Assembly: GCA_003152145.1 (NCBI GenBank)
Contig: PLZL01000412.1
Location: 1-10,268, forward strand
From: Limisphaerales bacterium
GTDB lineage: Bacteria; Verrucomicrobiota; Verrucomicrobiae; Limisphaerales; UBA11358
Length of the DNA: 10,268 nucleotides
Direction: 5' to 3'
Shown piece after piece: positions 1 through 7,880 of this stretch (the first letter of the stretch is position 1; every line of letters starts with the position of its first letter). The notes beneath the pieces are model-generated. The model was not told the origin of the DNA. It worked only from the letters and a program-made list of their open reading frames with translations, and searched no databases. Both the position numbers and the translations under genes were made by a program.

Positions 1-629
1 TTGGCATTTTCAACATCGTTCAAGCCTTCCTTGGAATAAACCAGCACCAGCCGGCCATTGATTTCCAGTCCTTCGAGCGACACGACATTTCCGTGTTTTT
101 CCACCAGGCGGGGAATCGGGTTGACGATGGAAAAAATCGGATGCGTCATCGGGATTTTCTGAAGCGGGTATTCAGGAAAACACACTTTGATTTCCTGCCG
201 GAACGATTTGTCCCATTTTTCATCCGAGCAGCCGGGGCTCACCAGCAGAAACCCGCCTTGCGTGAGATATTTCCGGAGTTGCTGCCGTTCCTTTTGGGTG
301 AAGGCAAAATCGTCATTGCCCGACATCACGCAGAACGGGTAATCGAACAAGGAATCGGCGTCCAGACGCACCGGCAAAAACTTCTTGTTCACCCGCAGGT
401 TGGTCTGGCTGGCTGCCTCCGTGAGGAAATGGTCCGCAAAACAAACCGAACTCTTGTTTCCCGCGTAAATCAGGTTGCCGCATTGCAACAACGCAAGGTC
501 CGAGTGAACCGGCGTTGCCGGCGCGGCCGCAGGTTGACCAAAGGATAAAGGTGCCAAGGCGCACAAGGCCATAAAAACACTGCAACCCCGGACGAATGGA
601 TGACAGTTAATTTGATTTTTGATTTTCAT
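1..629 (-). CDS. DUF4159 domain protein, exported, 3' end cut by window edge
   Basis: Function unknown. The frame is open for 209 codons from the ATG at 629 to base 1, so the C-terminus is missing. Residues 1-14 carry K2, K4 and R14. A hydrophobic stretch at about 15-31 is followed by an Ala/Pro-rich segment, which reads as a signal peptide with cleavage near 31-39; no good lipobox is seen. The body matches DUF4159 by eye: NLIYAGN (52-58), LFDYPFCVMSGNDDFAF (94-110), the helix and turn YLTQGGFLLV (121-130), FPEYPLQKIPMTHPIFS (151-167) and GRLVLVYSK (192-200). Such proteins often end these MoxR/VWA operons and have a glutamine-amidotransferase-like fold; no nucleophilic Cys motif of that class is visible. 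The start at 629 overlaps the upstream gene by 23 bases, with AAGGA 11 bases before it. The in-frame ATG at 572 would remove the basic n-region and has no ribosome site, so 629 is preferred. Confidence 0.85.
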   Translation of the reverse strand, partial: MKIKNQINCHPFVRGCSVFMALCALAPLSFGQPAAAPATPVHSDLALLQCGNLIYAGNKSSVCFADHFLTEAASQTNLRVNKKFLPVRLDADSLFDYPFCVMSGNDDFAFTQKERQQLRKYLTQGGFLLVSPGCSDEKWDKSFRQEIKVCFPEYPLQKIPMTHPIFSIVNPIPRLVEKHGNVVSLEGLEINGRLVLVYSKEGLNDVENA

Positions 630-3531
630 TGGCTGGTTTTTCCTTTTTCGTGGTGATTGCCTTGAAATAGCTTTCCACGATGTCGTTGTATTCCTCGATG
701 ACCGCTTCCGAAGAATTGGCGCCAGAGTTGCGGTTGACCGGATTCAATCCTTTAATCACGTCGGGTTGGCCAGCCACGCCTTTGCCACCGGCAGCCAATG
801 CGCCCGCGCCCTTGCCAAACCGGCTGGACTGGCGCGCGGCGGCATTTCCGTTGCGGACGGAGGATTCATTGCCCAGCACGTCCATGCTCGAACCGTCCAT
901 CACCGCGTAGCCGGACGTGCCCATCATGCCTTCGCCCATGCCGGAAGCCTGGCCGCGTCCCTTGCCAAAACCAAGTTTCCGGCTGCGCCCCATTTGCGCA
1001 AAATTGCTGCCGGGATTCATCCGCTGCAATTTCAAATACGCGTCCAGTTCATTGCCGGATGGACAATTGCCGCCCTGGCATTCGCCGAACAATTTCTCCA
1101 TCTCGCCGCGCAGGCGGTCGGCCAGTTGAAAGGATTGTTCGCCATCACCCGCCAGCATCTGGCCGGTGGCCTGTTCCGCCAGCGGTTCCATGCGGTGCTC
1201 GCTGATTTGATTCGCCAGATCGCGCCCGCTCTGGGCGGCCTTCGGGAAAAGTTTTTCGGCGGCTTTGGCATCGTCGCGCAGTTTTCCTTGCAACTGGTCG
1301 AGTGCGTCAGCCACCTGCTTTTCGGTGGCTGCCAGATTTTTCAAGGCCAGTTGGTCTTCACGGTTCAACTGGCCCGGGCGATTGTAAGCCTGCGTTTGTT
1401 GCGCGAGGTCTTGTTGTGTTCGGTAGAGCGACTCAAACAGGTTGAAATCCTTGATCAACTCCTGCATCTGGCTCATGTCGTCGAGCGTCTGAACCATTTG
1501 CCTGTCAGCTTCCTCATGCACCTGGCCGAGCCGTGCGATTTGATCGTCAGAAGCCTTTTTGAAATCGTTCAACATATCGGGCGACAACCGGCGCGGGCCG
1601 CCAGGCGGTGAACTGCGTTGCGCGATGTTGCGGGTGGCAAGGTCATTGGCCTGTGTGCTTTGACGGATGTTTTCCGCCTGCTGACGCAACAATTCCTGCA
1701 GGTCCTGTTCGACATCGTAAAGCGGATGTTGCCGGACAAAATTTTCCATGCGTTCGGCCTGCTTGTTGAGTTGATCGTCCAGTTCGTTTTGTTGCGCGAT
1801 CAAACTGTCCAATTGTTGCGCCAGCGCATCACGCTGTTTGGGGTCGGCTTTGGCAAGCTGGCTGTTCAGTTTTTGCGCTGCTTCGCCCAGTTCCTTTTGC
1901 TTTTCGATCAGTTCCTGCAAGTCGTCGTTGAGTTCGGCGTATTTGGCTTCAGTGTCGGAGATGTCGCTTTGTTCGCGCAGATAATTATTGTAATCCTCAA
2001 CGCTGATGACCTGCAAACGGACGGTCTGGCTGCGCGCCAGATGCGGTTGCGGCGCATTGTCCACGGCTTCGGCAAACAGGGAAATCACATCGCCGGGCTG
2101 AATGCCCAGATCAGTGAAATTGAAATCAGCGGTTTCACGGCTGTCGAGGGCAACAGTGTTATACTTGAATGTTTTGGGGGTGGAATATACGCCGTTCAAA
2201 CCGCGATGCAGTCGGATTTCGCGCAGGCCGTAGTCGTCGCTCGTCTCGATTTGTGCCTGTAATTTGAAATCCATCGCGGCGACCGCGTCACGTTCCGGAT
2301 TCGTGATATGAATTTCCGGCGGCAAATCATGCGTGACGGTGAGTGCGCCCTCGCAATCACCCTGCGATGGAAGTCCGGCAACATCCACTATTCCAAAGCG
2401 GAGACGGCCTGAATCCGCGGCGATGAAGGAACCGGCAACCTCGTTATCCGCCGATTTTTTCAGCACGATGCTTTGAGGTGGCTGATCCCCGGCGGTGATT
2501 TCAAGCAATCCTTCGCGCAAGGGCCGGTTTGACTGCAGCCGGAATTGCACCTCGCTGCCTTCGAGCGCCTGCACCCCCTTGAATTCGTAGAGTTTCTCTT
2601 CCGGCTTGATGCCGGTGTAACCGGGCGGCGCAATTCGGACGAACGCCTTTTCCAGCTGCGGAGTCAGCACCACGCCAATATGCATCTGCTTGGACTCGCT
2701 CACATGATCCTTGGTATGGGAAAAGGCGACAATGTCCTTGCGGACATTGTCCAGCAATTGATTGAATCCAACGCCACCCTCGTCGAACATGGGGAGCGTG
2801 ACGGCTTGTTCAGGATGTCCCGGTGGGAATGAGGTGAGAAAGACTTCCTTCGGTTGGTGTCCCAATGCCTTCACCCTTACGATCAATCCCTTGCCGTAGA
2901 GCACATTCGTTCCCGCCGAACCGGGCTGCACGAATTCCAGGTGCGTGAACGAATACGGAGGATGATCGCCGAAGGGATCGGCAAAACGCGCAACCTCAAT
3001 CGCAGCGATGCGAAAACAAATTGCCAAGACGGTGGTGAAGGCCAGCAAAGCCCACGCCGCCCGCTTCAGTTGACGACGCGCCTCCTGCGTGCGCGCGAGA
3101 TTTTCGATGGGCACACCGCCCAGTTCGGCGGCATAATTTCCCACGGCTTGATGCGCCAGCTCGCGCGTCAGCAGTGCGAGCGAGGTGTCCTGGGTTTGTT
3201 CGCTTAACTGAAGCAGATTAATCAAACGCGAGCCGAGTGCGGGATCGCGCGTTTCCAGAAACCGGGCGATATGCTCCATCCGGTTTCGCCGCACAAAAGC
3301 GAGATGCCAGCCGAAAATGGCCAGGACAAAAACTCCACAAATCAGCGCCAGCAAAAGTCCCAGTCGCCAGCCGGCATTGAGATGAAAAATGACATCAAGG
3401 ATGAACCCCGAAAGAATAGCCGCACAAACGTATTTCACGCTTCGAAGCAGGAGCCTGCCTCCCGCTTCTTTCTGATGCTCGCGGTCGGCGGCAGCAAGCC
3501 GGTTCAGGATGTTTTGCGTTTCGGTCAACAT
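607..3531 (-). CDS. DUF4175-type large membrane protein with coiled-coil and Gly-rich tail
   Basis: A 974-residue protein of unknown function, probably anchored in the cytoplasmic membrane with a large external part. Membrane spans are seen at about 35-50, 56-79 and 159-178. RRNR at 81-84 and the basic 151-157 segment put 80-158 in the cytoplasm and the rest outside. Residues 190-510 look like beta-rich Ig-like modules, with segments such as VRIAPPGYTG (298-307) and EIHITNP (406-412). About 515-625 and 655-760 are Gln/Glu/Leu-rich and predicted coiled-coil. About 840-925 is rich in Gly, Ser, Met and Lys. C818 and C823 form an isolated Cys pair. The layout resembles DUF4175 proteins in MoxR/VWA operons. 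The ATG at 3531 overlaps the upstream stop by 7 bases and begins MLTETQNIL. An in-frame TTG at 3597 would add 22 residues of basic sequence inside the upstream gene and is less likely. The stop overlaps the DUF4159 start. Confidence 0.85.
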   Translation of the reverse strand: MLTETQNILNRLAAADREHQKEAGGRLLLRSVKYVCAAILSGFILDVIFHLNAGWRLGLLLALICGVFVLAIFGWHLAFVRRNRMEHIARFLETRDPALGSRLINLLQLSEQTQDTSLALLTRELAHQAVGNYAAELGGVPIENLARTQEARRQLKRAAWALLAFTTVLAICFRIAAIEVARFADPFGDHPPYSFTHLEFVQPGSAGTNVLYGKGLIVRVKALGHQPKEVFLTSFPPGHPEQAVTLPMFDEGGVGFNQLLDNVRKDIVAFSHTKDHVSESKQMHIGVVLTPQLEKAFVRIAPPGYTGIKPEEKLYEFKGVQALEGSEVQFRLQSNRPLREGLLEITAGDQPPQSIVLKKSADNEVAGSFIAADSGRLRFGIVDVAGLPSQGDCEGALTVTHDLPPEIHITNPERDAVAAMDFKLQAQIETSDDYGLREIRLHRGLNGVYSTPKTFKYNTVALDSRETADFNFTDLGIQPGDVISLFAEAVDNAPQPHLARSQTVRLQVISVEDYNNYLREQSDISDTEAKYAELNDDLQELIEKQKELGEAAQKLNSQLAKADPKQRDALAQQLDSLIAQQNELDDQLNKQAERMENFVRQHPLYDVEQDLQELLRQQAENIRQSTQANDLATRNIAQRSSPPGGPRRLSPDMLNDFKKASDDQIARLGQVHEEADRQMVQTLDDMSQMQELIKDFNLFESLYRTQQDLAQQTQAYNRPGQLNREDQLALKNLAATEKQVADALDQLQGKLRDDAKAAEKLFPKAAQSGRDLANQISEHRMEPLAEQATGQMLAGDGEQSFQLADRLRGEMEKLFGECQGGNCPSGNELDAYLKLQRMNPGSNFAQMGRSRKLGFGKGRGQASGMGEGMMGTSGYAVMDGSSMDVLGNESSVRNGNAAARQSSRFGKGAGALAAGGKGVAGQPDVIKGLNPVNRNSGANSSEAVIEEYNDIVESYFKAITTKKEKPANENQKSN

Positions 3532-5801
3532 AATCCCCAGCGCCTTCGCAAAAACCAATCTAAACCGAACAGTAGTCCTGCCAGATAAAAAACCCAAGCC
3601 TCATTCCAGGCAGGCCGCACGAGAACTTTGGGTGTCAGGTCAGCCTTTTCGTTGCTCAATTCCTTGAGCAACTTGGGCAGTTCATTGGGTTCAATCAGCC
3701 GGCCGCCGCTGGCTTCGCACAAACGACGCAGATAGAGCGCGTCCGTCGCCACCTCGGTTTCCTCCAAATTTTCCGTGAACACAATGAACCGCGATTCCTG
3801 CGTCGTGCCATCGGGCAGTTTCACGACCGCCCGATAACGCCCGATGCGCTCCGGCAGAAATTCCGCCGTGAGCCGGCCGGTGCTCTCGGGAGCAGGAGCA
3901 AGCGTTGTTCGTCCGGCTTCCGTGTCACCGTAATAAATTGTAACCGGAACCGATTTTACTTTTGGATCCGGTTGCCGCAGGGCGAGGCGGAAATAGACTT
4001 TTTCGCCGAGCAAGATGTTGGCGGAACTGGGCCGGAACGAAAACTGGTGGTTGGGAATGAAATCGCGGCCCGCCAGCAGCCAGAGAGTCATCTGGTCCCA
4101 GAAACGGTCGAATGGTGAATTGACGCCTTCGACTTTGGCGTTGAGCGACCAGCGCCACAATCCGTCCACGCCAATGCTCACGACCTGGCCCTGGCCGTAA
4201 CGCCGGTGAACAATCGCCGGTTCCGGTGCGGCGGCGTCCCGGCCTGACGCCACGGCAAATACGGAAGTCAGCGGTTGCGTTTCCTGGGGGATTTTTCCAT
4301 CCACCAAATCAGGAAGGGTATCCAAACCGCCTGCGCCATCGTTCAAAACCTGAAACGGCGAGAGACTGCGGCCCTCGGCAGTCACGTCCAAGTGGACATG
4401 ATCGCGCGACTTGTCGCTCCACAAAACCGGTTCCAATCCCCCGGACGACGGATTTTGAAAAGCCCGGCCGCGGCTGAAAATCACCGTGCCGCCACGGTCT
4501 TTGACATATTGATCCAACAGATCCGGCAGGCCATGCTGCCCACCAACAGTCTGTGTGTTGGAGAGCAACGCGAATTGTCCGGATGAATTCCGGGAATTTG
4601 CTGGAGACGAATCAGACAGGGAATCCACGGCGCGTCCGAGAATGACGATGTCGTAGGCGGCAAGCTGATCCAGTGTTTCAGGGAGATGCAGTTCGCCGGT
4701 GCCCGGCGTCTTGCGAATCGCGCGGATATGATTCGGCCCGTAACGGATCAGCGCATCCACATCAAACTTATCGTTCCGCATCAATGAACGTTGCAGAAAC
4801 GTTGTGTCCCAATAAGGATCCCCTTCCAGCAGCAACACGCGGATCTGCTGGTCAATCACATTGAGATAGGTGATCGCACTGTTGTTGGCCGTGTCCACCT
4901 CGTTCTCCAACGGTTGCACGTGGACTTCATATTCGTATTGGCCAACGTCCGGCTCCGTGACCTCAAATTCCACCGGCAATTCCTGGAGTTGCTGTGCATT
5001 GACCCGTTTGGTCTGGACGACTTGACCTTGTCGCAACAATTGCACGGTGAGGTCTTCCAGTTCGCAACCGATCAATCGCAGCGTGGCGTTGATGCGCGCT
5101 TTCTGCTTCACGTAGCAATACGGCTGATAACCAGTGATGCGGATGGCGACATCCCGAACGTTACCCTGTTTGCCAAGCGCGACGGCGTAAATCGGCACTT
5201 CACGGTTGTGCGCAGCGATGCCCGTTTTGACCGGATTGACCATTTCAAAGTCATGGCCGTCCGTCAGCAATATCACCGCGTTGGCCGCCTCATCGCCGGC
5301 AGACGTGCTTAACATGGTGTTGATTGATTTGTGGAAAAGCGTGGTCTTGCCCGATGGCACAAGGTCGAGGATGGTTTGCTGTAGGGGCCGGGCGTCGTCG
5401 CCGAATCCAAACAAACGCAGGCGCGGATCGGCAGCCATTCCGGTTTGAGTCACCACGCCTGATCCCTGCAGCAGGTCTTTGGCGGCGTCGAAACGGGATT
5501 CCTTTCCGGCGTCGCGTTGTTTCATGCTCAACGAAGTGTCCAAGCCAATCAAGGTGACGCGATTTTTCGTGGGCGGCGGCAGAACCTCGCTCCGTGATGG
5601 CTGGAATAGCAACAGCACGACCAGCGCAATGCCTGCAACGCGGAAACACAACAGTATCCCGTTGCGCCATATCCCGATGGACGCCCCTACGCGCCAGTAA
5701 ACGCGAAAGGTAAGGAGCAACAACAGCGCCCCAAGCATCGCAATGACCGGAGCCGGCAGGATCGGATCAAAAACCAGTCCGCTGGTCGAGGCGACGTTCA
5801 T
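3525..5801 (-). CDS. Membrane-anchored VWA protein with glutamine-amidotransferase-like domain
   Basis: A 758-residue envelope protein, probably a partner or client of the MoxR ATPase; no enzymatic role can be assigned. Two N-terminal spans lie at about 16-33 and 48-66, and a third at 735-750 is followed by RRRW. Basic residues in the 33-46 loop and at the C-terminus place the bulk outside the membrane. A VWA domain covers about 81-215 with a complete MIDAS set: DTSLS (88-92), T153 or T154, and D181 in LLTDGHD. Residues 220-315 look like a beta-sandwich. About 319-575 resembles the class I glutamine-amidotransferase-like fold: VLLLEGDPYWDTTFL (322-336), YDIVILGRA (383-391), DRGGTVIFSRG (435-445) and GLWRWSL (547-553). 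No GxCxG nucleophile is seen, so it is likely non-catalytic. A further beta domain lies at about 585-680. The start forms an ATGA overlap with the BatA-like stop and has GGAGGA 7 bases upstream. Confidence 0.88.
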   Translation of the reverse strand: MNVASTSGLVFDPILPAPVIAMLGALLLLLTFRVYWRVGASIGIWRNGILLCFRVAGIALVVLLLFQPSRSEVLPPPTKNRVTLIGLDTSLSMKQRDAGKESRFDAAKDLLQGSGVVTQTGMAADPRLRLFGFGDDARPLQQTILDLVPSGKTTLFHKSINTMLSTSAGDEAANAVILLTDGHDFEMVNPVKTGIAAHNREVPIYAVALGKQGNVRDVAIRITGYQPYCYVKQKARINATLRLIGCELEDLTVQLLRQGQVVQTKRVNAQQLQELPVEFEVTEPDVGQYEYEVHVQPLENEVDTANNSAITYLNVIDQQIRVLLLEGDPYWDTTFLQRSLMRNDKFDVDALIRYGPNHIRAIRKTPGTGELHLPETLDQLAAYDIVILGRAVDSLSDSSPANSRNSSGQFALLSNTQTVGGQHGLPDLLDQYVKDRGGTVIFSRGRAFQNPSSGGLEPVLWSDKSRDHVHLDVTAEGRSLSPFQVLNDGAGGLDTLPDLVDGKIPQETQPLTSVFAVASGRDAAAPEPAIVHRRYGQGQVVSIGVDGLWRWSLNAKVEGVNSPFDRFWDQMTLWLLAGRDFIPNHQFSFRPSSANILLGEKVYFRLALRQPDPKVKSVPVTIYYGDTEAGRTTLAPAPESTGRLTAEFLPERIGRYRAVVKLPDGTTQESRFIVFTENLEETEVATDALYLRRLCEASGGRLIEPNELPKLLKELSNEKADLTPKVLVRPAWNEAWVFYLAGLLFGLDWFLRRRWGLC

Positions 5802-7876
5802 GGAGCCGTCCTCCGGATTAAAAGTTGAAATCCACCTTCCAGAAGAAGGAGCGCGAGCGCACCCAATACAAACCAGTGAAAAATTGGCCGGCCTTTTGCC
5901 AGTTCATCGTAATCTCCACTGCCGGCGACAAAGTGCGCCTCGTGATTGTCTGAAAATTCCGTGGGCAGAAGACTTTTATCAATCGGGCGCAAATCGGATT
6001 CGTCCGTGGCCGGGTTGATGCCGAAGGCATACAGCGGGCGCGGCGAACCCAGCGTGTAAAACCCAAGTTGATTCGGCGTGAAGGCGACACTGCAACGTTC
6101 CCCGGTCAGTTCGCGTTGCGTCGTGACCAGCATGCCAGCGGGACTGACTACCTCATTGTGCATTTCGCTGCGCCAGATTTCGGTGTGAAGCGTTTCGCCG
6201 GCGGTATAGGACGAAGGCGGCGGTTCGTCCGTGGAAATGGCTTTCACCAAATTCTGGACCCACGCTGGAAAAATCCGCTGCCGGGCAAGGTTGCTCGAAA
6301 ATTCGCCGGCGGAGAAGTTGAGCAATAACATTGTTCCGAGGCCGTAATGCAACGACGCCATGGCTGGTGATTGGTCGCCATATTCCAGCAGGACACCGCC
6401 CGCACTGGTCGCGCCGGCCTGGTAATAATCATAAAATTCCAACAGCGCGAGGTCCTGGCGAGCATCGCCTTGAAACAGCTTGAGATAGGGCGATTGGAAA
6501 TCACCGCGCACAATCTGCTGTGCACCCGCAGTCACATTGGTGGCGACAATCCGCCGGGACAGGCGCATCGGCATCGTATTCGGACCAAAGACCCTTTCCA
6601 ATGAAGTCAGGTTTTCTGTATCGGCAGGGCCATCGAGAAGATAAATCAAGCCACCGCCCTGAAACAGGAATTTTGACACGGCGTCGCACGCTTGCGGACT
6701 TAAACGATTGACCTGGGTGAAGAACATTTTTTGCACACCGGCAAGGCGGGAAGGCGAAAGTTCGCTTGATGAAATGATTTGCGGTAACAACGAACCGGCT
6801 TTATTTTCGAAAGGATTTAGCGCCGTTTTAAGAAAATACGCGCCACTTCTCCGGTCATCCGCCCCATCGGTGACGATCAACACCTCTTCCTTTTCCTGAA
6901 CGGCCAGGGTCAGGAAAAAATGATTATCGTATTCAAGTGCGTCCGGGGGCAGGCGCACCTCGCACAAATGCACACCCGGTCCGCCAACCGAAACCGGCAC
7001 GGTGATTTTCTCCTCCGACCACGGAGCAATGGAAACCTCCTGGACGAAACTGAATTGTTTGTCGAGCATGACTGTAACTCGGTCATTAAATGGTTCCTGG
7101 CTGAAATTGCCAACGGTGACTTCGAGCGGAACAGTGTCGCCGGCCAGCATTTCAGCTTGCGAAGGCCGGGCATCGAGAATGGCGCGGTTATCGCGATGCG
7201 TCGGTCCGACGTCCACAAAAAACAATTTCATCGCCGGTGGCAGCATGGTGAAATTTGCGTTGGCCCACTTCTTGCGCTCGAAATCCGAAATATAATAAAT
7301 TTCCGGCCGTGCTCCAGCTTGGGAAAAAAAGCGGGCTGCCGCCGTGTTGGCGAGGTTGACATCCGCGCGGCCAAATCCGGGTTTGAGCTGGCTCAAAAAC
7401 CGCTTTGCCTCGCTTGTATCCTTCGAAAATGAAACGAAGCAAGTGCTGGGATTCGGTTCCATAAGCAGGATGTTCACCGTGTCATCAGGCCCAAGTGAAT
7501 CCATCAGCTTGGTGGCTTCATGGCTGGCGCGCTCGCGTGATGTCGGTCCGTCGCCCTTGTGTTCCATGCTGACCGAGTGATCAAACACAATCAGAACCTG
7601 GCGTCCGTTCCTGTCGGCCGGATTGGCGCCGAAACGTTTCAGCACCGGCTGAAGGAAAGCCAGCAGCAGCAACAGCAAAAGCACCGTGCGCAACAGCAGC
7701 AGAATCCAATGCCGCCAACGATGCACTTTTGAGCGGCGTGCCATGGTTTCCTTGATCAGTTCGATGGATGGAAATTTGAAATGGCGCGGGAACCCCTTGT
7801 TCAACAAGTGCAGCACCAACGGCAGTCCCACCAGCGGAATCAAGACTGCGAACAGAGCTGGACTTAAAAATGACAT
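5798..7876 (-). CDS. BatA-like membrane protein with VWA-type domain
   Basis: A 692-residue protein of the BatA type (N-terminal double-transmembrane domain family). The first 45 residues match that family closely: MSFLSPALFA, then LVLHLLNKGFPRHFKFPSIEL (20-40). Spans are seen at about 6-24 and 57-77, with a strongly basic loop between them (RRSKVHRWRH, 47-56), and a C-terminal span at 667-687 before RRTAP; the body is therefore outside the membrane. The VWA-like domain (about 92-225) has DHSVS (99-103) and D198 in YYISDFE, but the threonine expected near 171 is alanine (GRADV, 169-173), so metal binding may be weak. A beta domain (about 235-325) ends in EYDNHFFLTL (315-324). About 330-545 looks amidotransferase-like, without a catalytic Cys. 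A late NPATDESDLRPI segment (621-632) is characteristic of this group. It starts 4 bases after the DUF58 stop without a clear ribosome site, suggesting coupled translation. Confidence 0.88.
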   Translation of the reverse strand: MSFLSPALFAVLIPLVGLPLVLHLLNKGFPRHFKFPSIELIKETMARRSKVHRWRHWILLLLRTVLLLLLLLAFLQPVLKRFGANPADRNGRQVLIVFDHSVSMEHKGDGPTSRERASHEATKLMDSLGPDDTVNILLMEPNPSTCFVSFSKDTSEAKRFLSQLKPGFGRADVNLANTAAARFFSQAGARPEIYYISDFERKKWANANFTMLPPAMKLFFVDVGPTHRDNRAILDARPSQAEMLAGDTVPLEVTVGNFSQEPFNDRVTVMLDKQFSFVQEVSIAPWSEEKITVPVSVGGPGVHLCEVRLPPDALEYDNHFFLTLAVQEKEEVLIVTDGADDRRSGAYFLKTALNPFENKAGSLLPQIISSSELSPSRLAGVQKMFFTQVNRLSPQACDAVSKFLFQGGGLIYLLDGPADTENLTSLERVFGPNTMPMRLSRRIVATNVTAGAQQIVRGDFQSPYLKLFQGDARQDLALLEFYDYYQAGATSAGGVLLEYGDQSPAMASLHYGLGTMLLLNFSAGEFSSNLARQRIFPAWVQNLVKAISTDEPPPSSYTAGETLHTEIWRSEMHNEVVSPAGMLVTTQRELTGERCSVAFTPNQLGFYTLGSPRPLYAFGINPATDESDLRPIDKSLLPTEFSDNHEAHFVAGSGDYDELAKGRPIFHWFVLGALALLLLEGGFQLLIRRTAP
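5809..5814 (-). promoter_or_regulatory. Ribosome binding site of the VWA/GATase-like gene
   Basis: The minus strand reads GGAGGA, 7 bases before the ATG at 5801. It lies inside the last codons of the BatA-like gene, whose C-terminal Arg-Arg-Thr codons it forms part of. With the ATGA overlap this supports both the start choice and translational coupling, and it may give this gene its own initiation as well. Confidence 0.8.
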
Positions 7877-7880
7877 AGGA

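Noticed and set aside
313..585. Minus-strand frame of 90 codons at 313-585
   Set aside because: It is out of frame with the DUF4159 reading frame, which is open through the same DNA and carries clear family motifs.
619..1611. Plus-strand open frame of 330 codons
   Set aside because: It lies fully opposite the DUF4175 gene, has no recognisable domain, and its composition is what the antisense of a biased coding frame would give. The same applies to the other plus-strand frames across 93-10000.
3531..3597. Longer start (TTG at 3597) for the DUF4175 gene
   Set aside because: It would add 22 residues encoded inside the upstream gene, and the ATG at 3531 fits the 7-base overlap and the protein's natural N-terminus better.
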